In this document: positions 46,301 through 60,158 of the stretch, in pieces | Layout of the letters: each line of letters begins with the position of its first letter | How positions within the stretch are numbered: position 1 is the first letter of the stretch | Source of the DNA: Comamonas_C sp026954015 | Lineage (GTDB): Bacteria; Pseudomonadota; Gammaproteobacteria; Burkholderiales; Burkholderiaceae_C | NCBI GenBank assembly: GCA_035063785.1 | Contig: JAPSFS010000012.1 | Location: 1-64,000 of the forward strand | Direction of reading: 5' to 3' | DNA length: 64,000 nt | The notes under the pieces: model-generated | What the model saw: only the letters and a program-made list of their open reading frames with translations | What the model was told of the DNA's origin: nothing | The model's database searches: none | Position numbers and translations under genes: made by a program

Positions 46301-47410
46301 TCAGGCGCGCTCGCGCTCGAAGTCGCGCAGGTAGTCGACGAGCGCCTGCACGCCCGCCAGCGGCATCGCGTTGTAGATGCTCGCGCGCATGCCGCCGACC
46401 GATTTGTGGCCCTTGAGCTGCAGCAGGCCGCGCTCTTTCGCCCCGGCGAGGAAGGCGTCATTGAGCTTGTCGTCGGCCAGCAGGAAGGGAACGTTCATGC
46501 GCGAGCGGCAGTTCATGGCCACCTTGTTCACGTAGAAGGCCGACGCATCGATCGCGTCGTAGAGCAGCTTTGCCTTGGCGATGTTGCGCGCCTGCACGGC
46601 CGCGATGCCGCCGAGCTCGCCTTCGCGCTGGCGCTTGAGCCATTGGAAGGTCAGGCCCATCACGTAGATCGCCCAGGTGGGCGGCGTGTTGTAGCGCGAT
46701 TCGGCTTCGGCGACGTTCTTGTAGTCGAAGCCGCTCGGGCAGATCGGCAGTGCGTGGCCGATCAGGTCTTCGCGCACGACGACCAGCGTCACGCCCGCGG
46801 GCCCCAGGTTCTTCTGTGCGCCACCGAAGGCCAGGCCCACGCGGCGCCAGTCGACGGGGCGGGATGCGGCGTGTGACGAAAAATCGACCACCAGCGGCGC
46901 GTCGCTGCCCAGGGCCTTCAGGTCGGGCAGTTCCTGGAATTCCACGCCGTGGATGGTTTCGTTGCTGCAAATGTGCACGTAGCTTGCGCCGCGCGAGAGC
47001 TGCCAGCCCGAGGGGTCGGGCAGGGTGGTGAAGCCGGACGCCTCGCCGCTCGCGGCGGTGTGCACCTCGGCGGCGTACCTGAGCGCTTCCTTGCGCGACT
47101 TCTGGCTCCAGGAGCCCGTCACGACGAAATCGACCGTGGCCGCGCGCGAGAGGTTCAGCGGCACGATGGCGTTCTCGCCGATACCGCCGCCCTGCATGAA
47201 CAGGATCTTGAATTCGGGCGGCACCGCGAGCAACTCGCGCAGGTCGCTCTCGGCCTGTTCGCAGATGGCAATGAATTCCTTGCCGCGGTGGCTCATCTCC
47301 ATCACGCTCATGCCGCTGCCGTGCCAGTCGAGCATCTCGCCCGCGGCCTGTTGCAGCACTTCTTCAGGAATCGCCGCAGGTCCCGCGGAGAAGTTGTATG
47401 GACGGTTCAT
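46301..47410 (-). CDS. serC: Phosphoserine aminotransferase
   Basis: The 369-residue PLP enzyme makes O-phosphoserine for serine and also acts in pyridoxine synthesis. It begins NRPYNFSAGPAAIPEEVL, the family N-terminus. The PLP lysine is in FGGAQKNLGPAGVTLVVV. It is followed by pheA after 21 bp, in the classical serC-pheA-tyrA-aroA series. Confidence 0.96.
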   Translation of the reverse strand: MNRPYNFSAGPAAIPEEVLQQAAGEMLDWHGSGMSVMEMSHRGKEFIAICEQAESDLRELLAVPPEFKILFMQGGGIGENAIVPLNLSRAATVDFVVTGSWSQKSRKEALRYAAEVHTAASGEASGFTTLPDPSGWQLSRGASYVHICSNETIHGVEFQELPDLKALGSDAPLVVDFSSHAASRPVDWRRVGLAFGGAQKNLGPAGVTLVVVREDLIGHALPICPSGFDYKNVAEAESRYNTPPTWAIYVMGLTFQWLKRQREGELGGIAAVQARNIAKAKLLYDAIDASAFYVNKVAMNCRSRMNVPFLLADDKLNDAFLAGAKERGLLQLKGHKSVGGMRASIYNAMPLAGVQALVDYLRDFERERA

Positions 47411-47465
47411 TTTTATATAAAACGTGGCTCCAGCGCTTGCTGGTCAAGCGCGGAAAGCTCTCAAT

Positions 47466-47468
<3 letters not shown>
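47409..47468 (+). repeat. Comamonadaceae-type palindromic repeat, copy 5
   Basis: CGTGGCTCCAGCGCTTG-CTGGT-CAAGCGC followed by GGAAAGCTCTCAATTC fills the gap between gyrA and serC. It reaches the last codons of gyrA, where the stop and final residues (AESNS) lie in the repeat edge. Confidence 0.7.
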
Positions 47469-50078
<2,610 letters not shown>

Positions 50079-50307
50079 TGCGAACTGGGGTGACGAAGCG
50101 GTGGCCGACCATTTTAGGGGTAAGCGTTTGTGGCGATTGGGCAACAGCTGGGCCGGTGAAGCGCTTGCATCCGGCATTCCCGTACATTCGATGGCGCACT
50201 ATTAGGAGCGCGTGTGGCACAATCCGACCAGCGTTTTTAGTGCGGTTCACTGACGACGTCCCGATTTCGCAGCCCGGCTGCGGCTTTTACTTCCCAAGAG
50301 GAGAACC

Positions 50308-50976
50308 ATGAAAAAACTGAACCAAGTGGCAGTATTGTTGGCCTCTGCCGTGCTTGCTGCTTCGGCTACCGCCCAAGTCAAGGCGGCCGACGGCGGCAAG
50401 GTGATCGACAACTGGCAGAACGGAACCGGCGAACTGGTCTGGAAGAACGGCACCAATGAACTGTGCTGGCGTGATTCTTCCTGGACGCCTGCCACCGCGG
50501 CCGAAGGCTGCGACGGCGCGCTCAAGAAGGCTGCTGCCGCCGCTCCGGCGCCTGCGCCTGCTGCCGCTCCGGCGCCTGCCGCCGCGCCGGCTCCCGCCCC
50601 GGCCCCGGCTCCTGCCGTCGCCACCAAGGTGACCTATGGCGCCGATGCGTTCTTCGACTTCGACAAGTCGGTGCTCAAGCCTGAAGGCAAGGCCAAGCTC
50701 GACGATCTGGTCTCCAAGATCAAGGACATCAATCTGGAAGTGATCGTTGCGGTCGGCCACACCGACTCCATCGGCACCGCCGCCTACAACCAGAAGCTGT
50801 CGGTGCGCCGCGCCGAAGCCGTGAAGGCCTATCTGGTGTCCAAGGGCATCGAGAAGAATCGCGTCTACACCGAAGGCAAGGGCGAGACCCAGCCTGTCGC
50901 CACCAACGCCACCAAGGAAGGTCGCGCCAAGAACCGCCGCGTCGAGATCGAAGTGGTGGGCACGCGCGCCAAGTAA
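50308..50976 (+). CDS. ompA: OmpA-family outer membrane protein
   Basis: A 222-residue protein with a signal peptide (KKLNQVAVLLASAVLAASATAQ), a short N-terminal domain (DNWQNGTGELVWKNGTNELC) and an Ala/Pro repeat linker. It ends in a peptidoglycan-binding OmpA domain (FFDFDKSVLKPEGKAKLDDL, VGHTDSIGTAAYNQKLSVRR). There is no beta-barrel domain, as in other short Burkholderiales OmpA proteins. AAGAGGAGAACC precedes the ATG. A strong terminator follows. Confidence 0.93.
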   Translation: MKKLNQVAVLLASAVLAASATAQVKAADGGKVIDNWQNGTGELVWKNGTNELCWRDSSWTPATAAEGCDGALKKAAAAAPAPAPAAAPAPAAAPAPAPAPAPAVATKVTYGADAFFDFDKSVLKPEGKAKLDDLVSKIKDINLEVIVAVGHTDSIGTAAYNQKLSVRRAEAVKAYLVSKGIEKNRVYTEGKGETQPVATNATKEGRAKNRRVEIEVVGTRAK

Positions 50977-50997
50977 TCGTTTCGACGATCGAAAGCA

Positions 50998-51023
50998 AAA
51001 GCCCCGCTTGCGGGGCTTTTTTC
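50998..51023. terminator. Bidirectional terminator between ompA and SRP RNA
   Basis: The perfect stem GCCCCGC-TT-GCGGGGC has a T tract on both sides (TTTTTT on the plus strand; TTTTGC on the minus strand). It lies 22 bp after the ompA stop and about 25 bp after the 3' end of the SRP RNA. Confidence 0.9.
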
Positions 51024-51043
51024 ATGGGTGATCGACAGGAGGG

Positions 51044-51143
51044 TGGGTGACGAGCCTTACCCCCGGCACTGACTCCGCAGTTGGGGCTGCTTGGTTCCCC
51101 ACCTGACCCGGTTGGCTGCTTCGCCATGCGGGGAGGCCCGTCG
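51044..51143 (-). ncRNA. ffs: Signal recognition particle RNA (4.5S, small type)
   Basis: On the minus strand GGGTCAGGTGGGGAACCAAG is followed by CAGCCC, matching the conserved SRP core (GTCAGG, tetraloop GGAA, AAGCAGCC). Ends CGGGCC and GGCTCG can pair, as can internal segments such as CCCC/GGGG and GCAG/CTGC. That gives a single long hairpin of about 100 nt. The stem closing the tetraloop is GG/CC instead of the usual CC/GG, a base-pair-preserving swap. A TACAAT -10 box is 7 bp upstream, and a terminator follows. The gene sits head-to-head with dnaX. SRP RNA guides membrane protein targeting with Ffh. Confidence 0.85.
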
Positions 51144-51149
51144 CCGCCG

Positions 51150-51155
51150 ATTGTA
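51150..51155 (-). promoter_or_regulatory. -10 element of the SRP RNA gene
   Basis: TACAAT on the minus strand places the transcription start near 51143, at the base of the RNA helix. I see no good -35 match at 17 bp. Confidence 0.5.
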
Positions 51156-51206
51156 CGTGCAGGCCGTGGCCGAACCGCCCGCCGCCGCCACATAGAATCA
51201 CCTGCC

Positions 51207-53003
51207 ATGTCCTACCTCGTGCTCGCCCGCAAATACCGTCCCCGCAATTTCCCGGAGATGGTGGGGCAGGAGCACGTGGTGCGCGCGCTCACCAACGCGC
51301 TCACGCAGCAGCGCCTGCACCACGCCTACCTGTTTACCGGCACGCGCGGCATCGGCAAGACGACGGTCTCGCGCATCCTCGCCAAATCGCTCAACTGCAC
51401 CGGCGCGGACGGGCAGGGCGGCATCACGGCCACGCCCTGTGGCGTGTGCCCGGGGTGCGTGGCGATCGACGCGGGGCGCTTTCCGGATTACGTAGAGCTC
51501 GATGCCGCGTCCAACCGCGGCGTGGACGAGGTGCAGGGCCTGCTGGAGCAGGCGGTCTACAAGCCCGTGCAGGGGCGCTTCAAGGTCTTCATGATCGACG
51601 AAGTGCACATGCTCACGAACACGGCGTTCAACGCCATGCTCAAGACGCTGGAAGAGCCGCCCGAGTACCTGAAATTCGTGCTCGCGACGACCGACCCGCA
51701 AAAGGTGCCGGTCACCGTGCTCAGCCGCTGCCTGCAGTTCAACCTGCGCCCGATGGCGCCCGAAACCATCCACGAACATCTGGCACACGTGCTCGCGGCC
51801 GAGCAGATCCCTTTCGAGCTGCAGGCGCTGCGCCTCATCGCCCGCGCGGCGCGAGGCTCGATGCGCGATGCGCTCAGCCTCACGGACCAGGCCATTGCCT
51901 TCGGCAGCGGCGCGCTGCAGGAAGCTGCGGTGCGCCAGATGCTGGGCAGCGCCGACCGCGCGCAGGTGCTCACGCTGATCGATGCGCTGGCGCGCGGCGA
52001 TGGCCGCGCGGTGGTGCAGACCTCCGACGAACTGCGCGCGCAGGGGCTGTCGGCCGCCTCCACGCTGCAGGAGATGGTCGCCGTGCTGCAGCGCATGGCG
52101 GTGCTGCAGGCGGTGGCTGACCTGCCCGCCACCGATGCGGACGACCCGGACGCACCGGAAATCGCGCGCCTGGCCCAGGCAATGCCCGGCGACGAGGTGC
52201 AGTTGCTCTACAGCATCTGCCTGCACGGCACCGAAGAGCTGGGCCTGGCGCCCGACGAATACGCGGCGCTCACGATGGTGCTGCTGCGGCTGCTGGCGTT
52301 CAAGCCCGCTGCGCCGGGCGAAAAAAAAAAGCTGACGCCGCCTGAACCCGCGCCCGGGCAGGCTGCTGCGTCGGTCGCCGCGGCGCCTGCCGCAGACCGT
52401 GCGCCCGCGCCCTCGGCGGCCCCGGCGCAGCCGGCCGCGCCGCTGCGGCTGCCCGTGCGCTCGGTGGAAAACATCCAGCAAAATACGGCTCCAGCGCCCT
52501 CTGGACAAGCGCGGGCAGCTACGGAAACCGTAGAAATCCCGGTGCGATCACTCCCCGCGCCCGATGAGCACGGGACGGCCGCCCTCGACCCGGAAAGCAC
52601 CGCCCTGCGGCCCGCCGAGGAAGGCGGGTTCTGGCACGGCGTGGTGCACGGACTGATCGAGCGCCAGCAGGTGAGCGCGCTCACGCGGGAGCTCGCGTTG
52701 CAGTCGCAACTGGTGGCACGCGACGGCGGGCACTGGCATCTGCGCGTCGAGAGCGCGTCGCTCAACCAGCCCACCGCGCGCGAGCGGCTGTGCGCCGCGC
52801 TGCGCGAAGCGGGGCACGCGAGCGAGATCAGCGTCGAGGTCGGGCCGGTGGGCGACAGCCCGGCGCGGCGTGACGCCGCCGCCGCCGCAGAGCGCCAGCG
52901 TACGGCAGAGGCCATCGTGCGCAATGATCCCCAGGTACAGCAGTTGATGCGTGATTTCGGGGCGAAAATCGTCCCCGGCAGCGTCAAGCTGGCATCCATG
53001 TGA
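51207..53003 (+). CDS. dnaX: DNA polymerase III subunits tau and gamma
   Basis: The 598-residue tau protein is the clamp-loader ATPase. It has Walker A TGTRGIGKTT, the zinc-binding cysteines (LNCTGADGQGG; PCGVCPGC), Walker B MIDEVHMLT and sensor SVLSRC-like VTVLSRCLQFN. Domains I-III end at about residue 370. An Ala/Pro linker then leads to the C-terminal tau-specific part that binds polymerase alpha and helicase. A run of ten A at 52321-52330 permits slippage and a -1-frame stop at 52343, expected to yield a shorter gamma protein. A palindromic repeat encodes part of the linker. Confidence 0.96.
   Translation: MSYLVLARKYRPRNFPEMVGQEHVVRALTNALTQQRLHHAYLFTGTRGIGKTTVSRILAKSLNCTGADGQGGITATPCGVCPGCVAIDAGRFPDYVELDAASNRGVDEVQGLLEQAVYKPVQGRFKVFMIDEVHMLTNTAFNAMLKTLEEPPEYLKFVLATTDPQKVPVTVLSRCLQFNLRPMAPETIHEHLAHVLAAEQIPFELQALRLIARAARGSMRDALSLTDQAIAFGSGALQEAAVRQMLGSADRAQVLTLIDALARGDGRAVVQTSDELRAQGLSAASTLQEMVAVLQRMAVLQAVADLPATDADDPDAPEIARLAQAMPGDEVQLLYSICLHGTEELGLAPDEYAALTMVLLRLLAFKPAAPGEKKKLTPPEPAPGQAAASVAAAPAADRAPAPSAAPAQPAAPLRLPVRSVENIQQNTAPAPSGQARAATETVEIPVRSLPAPDEHGTAALDPESTALRPAEEGGFWHGVVHGLIERQQVSALTRELALQSQLVARDGGHWHLRVESASLNQPTARERLCAALREAGHASEISVEVGPVGDSPARRDAAAAAERQRTAEAIVRNDPQVQQLMRDFGAKIVPGSVKLASM
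52320..52345 (+). other. dnaX: dnaX slippage site producing gamma subunit
   Basis: The in-frame reading is GAA AAA AAA AAG CTG. In the -1 frame the sequence is AAA GCT GAC GCC GCC TGA, giving a stop after four further codons. Gamma would be about 379 residues, the size expected for the clamp-loader core. A ten-A homopolymer allows either ribosomal frameshifting or RNA-polymerase slippage, as in Thermus dnaX. No clear downstream stimulatory hairpin is needed for the second mechanism. Confidence 0.7.
52479..52533 (+). repeat. Palindromic repeat within the dnaX linker, copy 6
   Basis: CAAAATACGGCTCCAGCG-CCCTCTGGA-CAAGCGC followed by GGGCAGCTACGGAAAC fits the family, with one arm of the hairpin partly decayed. 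It encodes QQNTAPAPSGQARAATET in the linker between the conserved ATPase part and the C-terminal domain. Confidence 0.7.
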
Positions 53004-53022
53004 CAACTATCAAGGAAGAACC

Positions 53023-53355
53023 ATGTTCAACAAAGGGCAGCTCGCCGGACTCATGAAGCAGGCGCAGGCCATGCAGGACAACCTCAAGAAGGCGCAGGAG
53101 GAGCTGGAGCGCATTGAAGTGGAGGGCGAATCCGGCGCGGGCCTCGTCAAGGTGCTGATGACCTGCAAGCACGACGTCAAGCGCATCACCATCGACCCCA
53201 GCCTGCTCGCGGACGACAAGGACATGCTCGAAGACCTCGTCGCCGCCGCCTTCAACGCCGCCGTGCGCAAGGCCGAGGAAACCTCGCAGGAGAAGATGGG
53301 CAGGATCACCGCCGGCATGCCGGGCCTGCCCGGCGGCATGAAGTTCCCGTTCTGA
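53023..53355 (+). CDS. ybaB: YbaB/EbfC family nucleoid-associated protein
   Basis: A 110-residue dimeric DNA-binding protein starting MFNKGQLAGLMKQAQAMQ. It has the family middle motif VEGESGAGLVKVLMTCKHDV and a Gly/Pro-rich end (AGMPGLPGGMKFPF). It lies 19 bp after dnaX and 44 bp before recR, the conserved dnaX-ybaB-recR order. Confidence 0.95.
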   Translation: MFNKGQLAGLMKQAQAMQDNLKKAQEELERIEVEGESGAGLVKVLMTCKHDVKRITIDPSLLADDKDMLEDLVAAAFNAAVRKAEETSQEKMGRITAGMPGLPGGMKFPF

Positions 53356-53399
53356 CCGCCGGGCCGAACGCCGAACGCTCAACGCAGAACCTGCCCCTC

Positions 53400-53986
53400 A
53401 TGAGCGAGACGAACAGCCTCGACGCTCTCATCCAGGCACTCAGGCGCCTGCCCGGCGTGGGCGTGAAGTCCGCGCAGCGCATGGCGTTTCACCTGTTGCA
53501 GCACGACCGGCCGGGGGCGCAGATGCTTGCGCGCGCGCTCACGCAGGCGACCGAGCGGGTAGGGCATTGCGCGCGCTGTCACACCTTCACCGAAGCGGCG
53601 GTCTGCAGCATTTGCAGCGATGCCCGGCGCGATGCCACGCGCCTGTGCGTGGTGGAGACGCCCGCCGACCAGGCCGCGATGGAGCGCACCGGGGCCTTTC
53701 ATGGCTTGTACTTCGTGCTCATGGGGCGGCTCTCGCCGCTGGATGGGGTGGGGCCGCGCGACATCGGCATGCAGCCGCTGCTGGAGCGTGCCTGCGACGG
53801 CGCGGTGGAGGAGGTGATCCTCGCCACCAGCTTCACCGCCGAAGGCGAGGCCACGGCCTACGCGCTCACCGAGGCGCTGCAGCGCCGGGGCGTGCGCGTC
53901 ACGCGCCTGTCGCGCGGCGTGCCGGTGGGCAGCGAGCTGGAATACGTCGATCTGGGCACCATCGCGCACGCGCTGGCCGACCGACG

Positions 53987-53990
<4 letters not shown>
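53400..53990 (+). CDS. recR: Recombination protein RecR
   Basis: The 196-residue protein has the helix-hairpin-helix LIQALRRLPGVGVKSAQRMA, a C4 zinc finger (CARCHTFTEAAVCSIC) and a Toprim domain (LCVVETPADQAAMERTGAF). It works with RecO to load RecA. Its stop overlaps the convergent mutS stop by 4 bp (TTAG). Confidence 0.96.
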
Positions 53991-56587
<2,597 letters not shown>

Positions 56588-56597
56588 GGGGAGACTA

Positions 56598-56622
56598 TAA
56601 AAAAACCGCCCGGAGGCGGTTC
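56598..56622 (-). terminator. Rho-independent terminator of the aromatic/aspartate aminotransferase gene
   Basis: ACCGCC-TCCG-GGCGGT followed by seven T on the minus strand, 25 bp after the aminotransferase stop. It lies immediately before mutS, separating the two transcription units. Confidence 0.9.
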
Positions 56623-56646
56623 TTCAGGTGCCTGAGTCAGGTGTGC

Positions 56647-57843
56647 TTACAGCACCGCCGCGATCGCCTTGGCCACGTGGGCCAGATTGCGCGTGTTGAG
56701 CGCCGCCACGCACATGCGCCCGCTGTCGGTGCCGTACACCCCGAATTCGCTCCTCAGGCGCACCATCTGGTCCTTGGACAGGCCCGAGTAGCTGAACATG
56801 CCCACCTGCGTGGTGATGAAGCCCATGTCCTGCGTCACGCCCGCGGCCTTCAGGCCGTCGACGAGGCCCCGGCGCATGCTCTTGATGCGGGTGCGCATCT
56901 CGCCCAGCTCCTTTTCCCAGAGCGCGCGCAGCTCGGGGCTCTGCAGCACGCTCGCCACGATGCTGGCGCCATGCGTCGGCGGGTTGGAGTAGTTGGTGCG
57001 CACGGTGATCTTGAGCTGCGAAAGCACGCGCTCGGCCTCGTCCTTGTTCTGCGTGACGACCGAGACCGCGCCCACGCGCTCGCCATAGAGGCTGAAGCTC
57101 TTGGAAAACGAGGTGGAAACGAAGAAGCTCAGGCCCGAGGCAGTGAACTTCTCAATGGCGGTGGCGTCTTCCTTGAGCCCCTGGCCGAAGCCCTGGTAGG
57201 CCATGTCGAGGAAGGCGACGAGATGGCGCTCCTTCACCACGTCCACCACCTGGTCCCACTGCGCGGCCGTGAGGTCGTAGCCCGTGGGGTTGTGGCAGCA
57301 GGCGTGCAGCACCACGACGGTGCCGGGCGCGGCGGCACGCAGATCGGCCAGCATGCCGTCGAAGTTCACGCGCCGGCCCGCGGCATCGTAGTAGCTGTAG
57401 GTGCCCACCTCGAACCCGGCATGGCGGAAGATCGCGGTGTGGTTGGCCCAGGTGGGGTCGGACACCAGCGCCTTGGCGCCGGGGTTGATCTGGTGCAGAA
57501 AGTCCGCGCCGATCTTCAGGCCGCCCGTGCCGCCCAGGCTCTGCACCGTGGCCACGCGCCCCGAGGTGACCACTTCGGACTGCGCGCCGAACACCAGGCT
57601 CTTGACGGCGGTGTCGTATGCGGCGATGCCGTCCATGGGCAGGTAGTTGCGCGCCTTGGGGCTTTCCAGCATGGCTTTTTCGGCCGCGCGCACGCACTGC
57701 AGCAGCGGCAGCGTGCCGTTGTCGTCGAAGTACACGCCCACGCCCAGATTGACCTTGTTGGGCTTGGTATCCGAGGCGAATTGATCGTTGAGGCCGAAGA
57801 TCGGGTCGCGCGGTGCCATCTGCACGGCGGAAAACAAAGACAT
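56647..57843 (-). CDS. tyrB: Aromatic/aspartate aminotransferase
   Basis: The 398-residue protein is a class I aminotransferase of the AspC/TyrB type (MSLFSAVQMAPRDPIFGLND; PSWANH-like DPTWANHTAIF; HACCHNPTGYDLT). The PLP lysine is in STSFSKSFSLYGERVGAVSV. It transfers amino groups between glutamate and aspartate or aromatic keto acids; AspC and TyrB cannot be distinguished by eye. The start follows CCAGGACG. A hairpin terminator follows the gene. Confidence 0.92.
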   Translation of the reverse strand: MSLFSAVQMAPRDPIFGLNDQFASDTKPNKVNLGVGVYFDDNGTLPLLQCVRAAEKAMLESPKARNYLPMDGIAAYDTAVKSLVFGAQSEVVTSGRVATVQSLGGTGGLKIGADFLHQINPGAKALVSDPTWANHTAIFRHAGFEVGTYSYYDAAGRRVNFDGMLADLRAAAPGTVVVLHACCHNPTGYDLTAAQWDQVVDVVKERHLVAFLDMAYQGFGQGLKEDATAIEKFTASGLSFFVSTSFSKSFSLYGERVGAVSVVTQNKDEAERVLSQLKITVRTNYSNPPTHGASIVASVLQSPELRALWEKELGEMRTRIKSMRRGLVDGLKAAGVTQDMGFITTQVGMFSYSGLSKDQMVRLRSEFGVYGTDSGRMCVAALNTRNLAHVAKAIAAVL

Positions 57844-57940
57844 GGGGCGTCCTGGAGGTTGAAAAGTGGGAGTGCTGGACACCAGCTACGATGGCCAGTC
57901 CGCAATTTTAACGAGCGCGCCCCGGCGCCGTTGACGCCCC

Positions 57941-60034
57941 ATGCAAGAAGTTGCCACCGCCCCGCCTGCCGCCACGGGGCAGTTCGTGGAATACCCCGAT
58001 TCGCCATTTCAGCTCTTCCAGCCGTACCCGCCCGCGGGCGACCAGCCCGAGGCCATAGCCAAGCTCGTCGAGGGCGTGCGCGATGGCGAAGCCTTCCAGA
58101 CGCTGCTGGGCGTGACCGGCTCGGGCAAGACCTTCACCATGGCCAACGTGATCGCGCGCCTGGGCCGGCCCGCGATGGTGTTCGCGCCCAACAAGACGCT
58201 GGCAGCGCAGCTGTATTCCGAATTCCGCGAGTTCTTCCCGAAGAACGCGGTGGAGTACTTCGTCAGCTACTACGACTACTACCAGCCCGAGGCCTATGTG
58301 CCCCAGCGCGACCTGTTCATCGAGAAGGACAGCGCGATCAACGAGCACATCGAGCAGATGCGCCTTTCCGCCACCAAGAGCCTGCTGGAGCGGCGCGACG
58401 TGGTCATCGTTGGCACCGTCTCGGCCATCTACGGCATCGGCAACCCCGAGAGCTACCACCGCATGGTGATGACGCTGCGCACGGGCGATCCCATGGGCCA
58501 GCGCGACGTGATCGCGCAGCTCGTGCGCATGCAGTACCAGAGGAGCGACATGGACTTTGCGCGCGGGCAGTTTCGCGTGCGCGGCGACACCATCGACGTG
58601 TTTCCCGCCGAGCATTCCGAGCTTGCCATCCGCATCGAACTCTTCGATGACGAGGTCGAAAGCCTGCAGCTCTTCGATCCGCTCACCGGCCAGGTGGTGC
58701 AGCGCATCCCGCGCTTCACGGTCTACCCGCGCAGCCACTACGTCACGCCGCGCGACACCGTGATGGCGGCGGTGGAGACCATCAAGCAGGAGCTGGTCGA
58801 GCGCGTGAAATTCTTCGTCGACCAGGGCAAGCTGGTGGAAGCGCAGCGCCTGGAGCAGCGCACGCGCTTCGACATCGAGATGCTCAGCGAAGTCGGGCAC
58901 TGCAAGGGCATCGAGAACTACACCCGCCATCTCTCGGGCGCCGCGCCGGGCGAGCCGCCGTCCACGCTCACCGACTACCTGCCGCGCGACACGGTGATGT
59001 TCCTGGACGAAAGCCACCAGATGATCGGGCAGCTCAACGCCATGTACAACGGCGACCGCTCGCGCAAGACCACGCTGGTCGAATACGGCTTTCGGCTGCC
59101 CTCGGCGCTGGATAACCGCCCGCTCAAGTTCGAGGAATTCGAGCGGCGCATGCGCCAGGTGATCTTCGTTTCGGCCACGCCCGCGGACTACGAAAAGGAG
59201 CATTCGGGCCAGATCGTCGACCAGGTGGTGCGGCCCACGGGCCTGGTCGATCCCGAGATCGAGGTGCGCCCCGCCACCAGCCAGGTGGACGACGTGCTGC
59301 AGGAAATCCGCCTGCGCACCCAGGCGCGCGAGCGCGTCTTGATCACCACGCTGACCAAGCGCATGGCCGAGCAGCTCACCGAATACCTCTCGGAAAACGG
59401 CGTCAAGGTGCGTTACCTGCACTCGGACGTGGACACCGTGGAGCGCGTGGAGATCATCCGCGACCTGCGCCTGGGCGCGTTTGACGTGCTCGTGGGCATC
59501 AACCTGCTGAGGGAAGGCCTGGACATTCCCGAGGTCTCGCTCGTCGCGATCCTGGACGCCGACAAGGAAGGGTTCCTGCGCGCCGAGCGCAGCCTGATCC
59601 AGACCATAGGGCGCGCCGCGCGCAACCTGCACGGCAAGGCCATCCTCTACGCCGACCGCATCACCGACTCGATGAAGAAGGCTATAGGCGAGACCGAGCG
59701 GCGCCGCGCCCGGCAGACGGCCTACAACCAGACGCATGGCATCGAGCCGCGCGCCATCGTCAAGCAGGTGCGCGACCTGATTGACGGCGTCTACAGCGAA
59801 AAGGCGGGGCGCGACGCCGAAAAACTCGCGCAGGAGGCGCTGCAGCGAGCGCGCGTGGAAGACATGTCCCAAAAGGAGCTGGCGCGCGAGATCAAGCGGT
59901 TGGAGCAGGCGATGTACGAGCACGCGCGCAACCTCGAATTCGAGCAGGCCGCGCAGGCGCGTGACCAGCTTGCGATGCTCAGAACCCAGCTGTTTGGCGC
60001 GTCCGATCATGTCGGTGGACCGACAATTACCTGA
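57941..60034 (+). CDS. uvrB: Excinuclease ABC subunit B
   Basis: The 697-residue helicase-like protein of nucleotide excision repair has Walker A GVTGSGKTFTMAN, the beta-hairpin region YFVSYYDYYQPEAYVP, DESHQM, and the C-terminal UVR motif (LAREIKRLEQAMYEHARNLE) that binds UvrC. It loads onto damage with UvrA. The gene is divergent from the aminotransferase gene. Confidence 0.97.
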   Translation: MQEVATAPPAATGQFVEYPDSPFQLFQPYPPAGDQPEAIAKLVEGVRDGEAFQTLLGVTGSGKTFTMANVIARLGRPAMVFAPNKTLAAQLYSEFREFFPKNAVEYFVSYYDYYQPEAYVPQRDLFIEKDSAINEHIEQMRLSATKSLLERRDVVIVGTVSAIYGIGNPESYHRMVMTLRTGDPMGQRDVIAQLVRMQYQRSDMDFARGQFRVRGDTIDVFPAEHSELAIRIELFDDEVESLQLFDPLTGQVVQRIPRFTVYPRSHYVTPRDTVMAAVETIKQELVERVKFFVDQGKLVEAQRLEQRTRFDIEMLSEVGHCKGIENYTRHLSGAAPGEPPSTLTDYLPRDTVMFLDESHQMIGQLNAMYNGDRSRKTTLVEYGFRLPSALDNRPLKFEEFERRMRQVIFVSATPADYEKEHSGQIVDQVVRPTGLVDPEIEVRPATSQVDDVLQEIRLRTQARERVLITTLTKRMAEQLTEYLSENGVKVRYLHSDVDTVERVEIIRDLRLGAFDVLVGINLLREGLDIPEVSLVAILDADKEGFLRAERSLIQTIGRAARNLHGKAILYADRITDSMKKAIGETERRRARQTAYNQTHGIEPRAIVKQVRDLIDGVYSEKAGRDAEKLAQEALQRARVEDMSQKELAREIKRLEQAMYEHARNLEFEQAAQARDQLAMLRTQLFGASDHVGGPTIT

Positions 60035-60062
60035 TTAAATTACTAAAGATTTATGGTATAGT
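60023..60062 (+). promoter_or_regulatory. isc promoter with a possible IscR site
   Basis: TATAGT at 60057-60062 is a plausible -10 element. ATTACCTGATTAAATTACT just upstream resembles the type 1 IscR box (ATTACTTGACTAAATTACT-like), placed where IscR would compete with RNA polymerase. The comparison is by eye. Confidence 0.5.
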
Positions 60063-60158
60063 GGCATAAAACAGTCAGGTACTCGGAAGCGTCGTTCCGA
60101 CGGACATCGCACAGACGAGCACCTGGATGCCACTGGTTCACCTACGAAGGAGCCTTAC

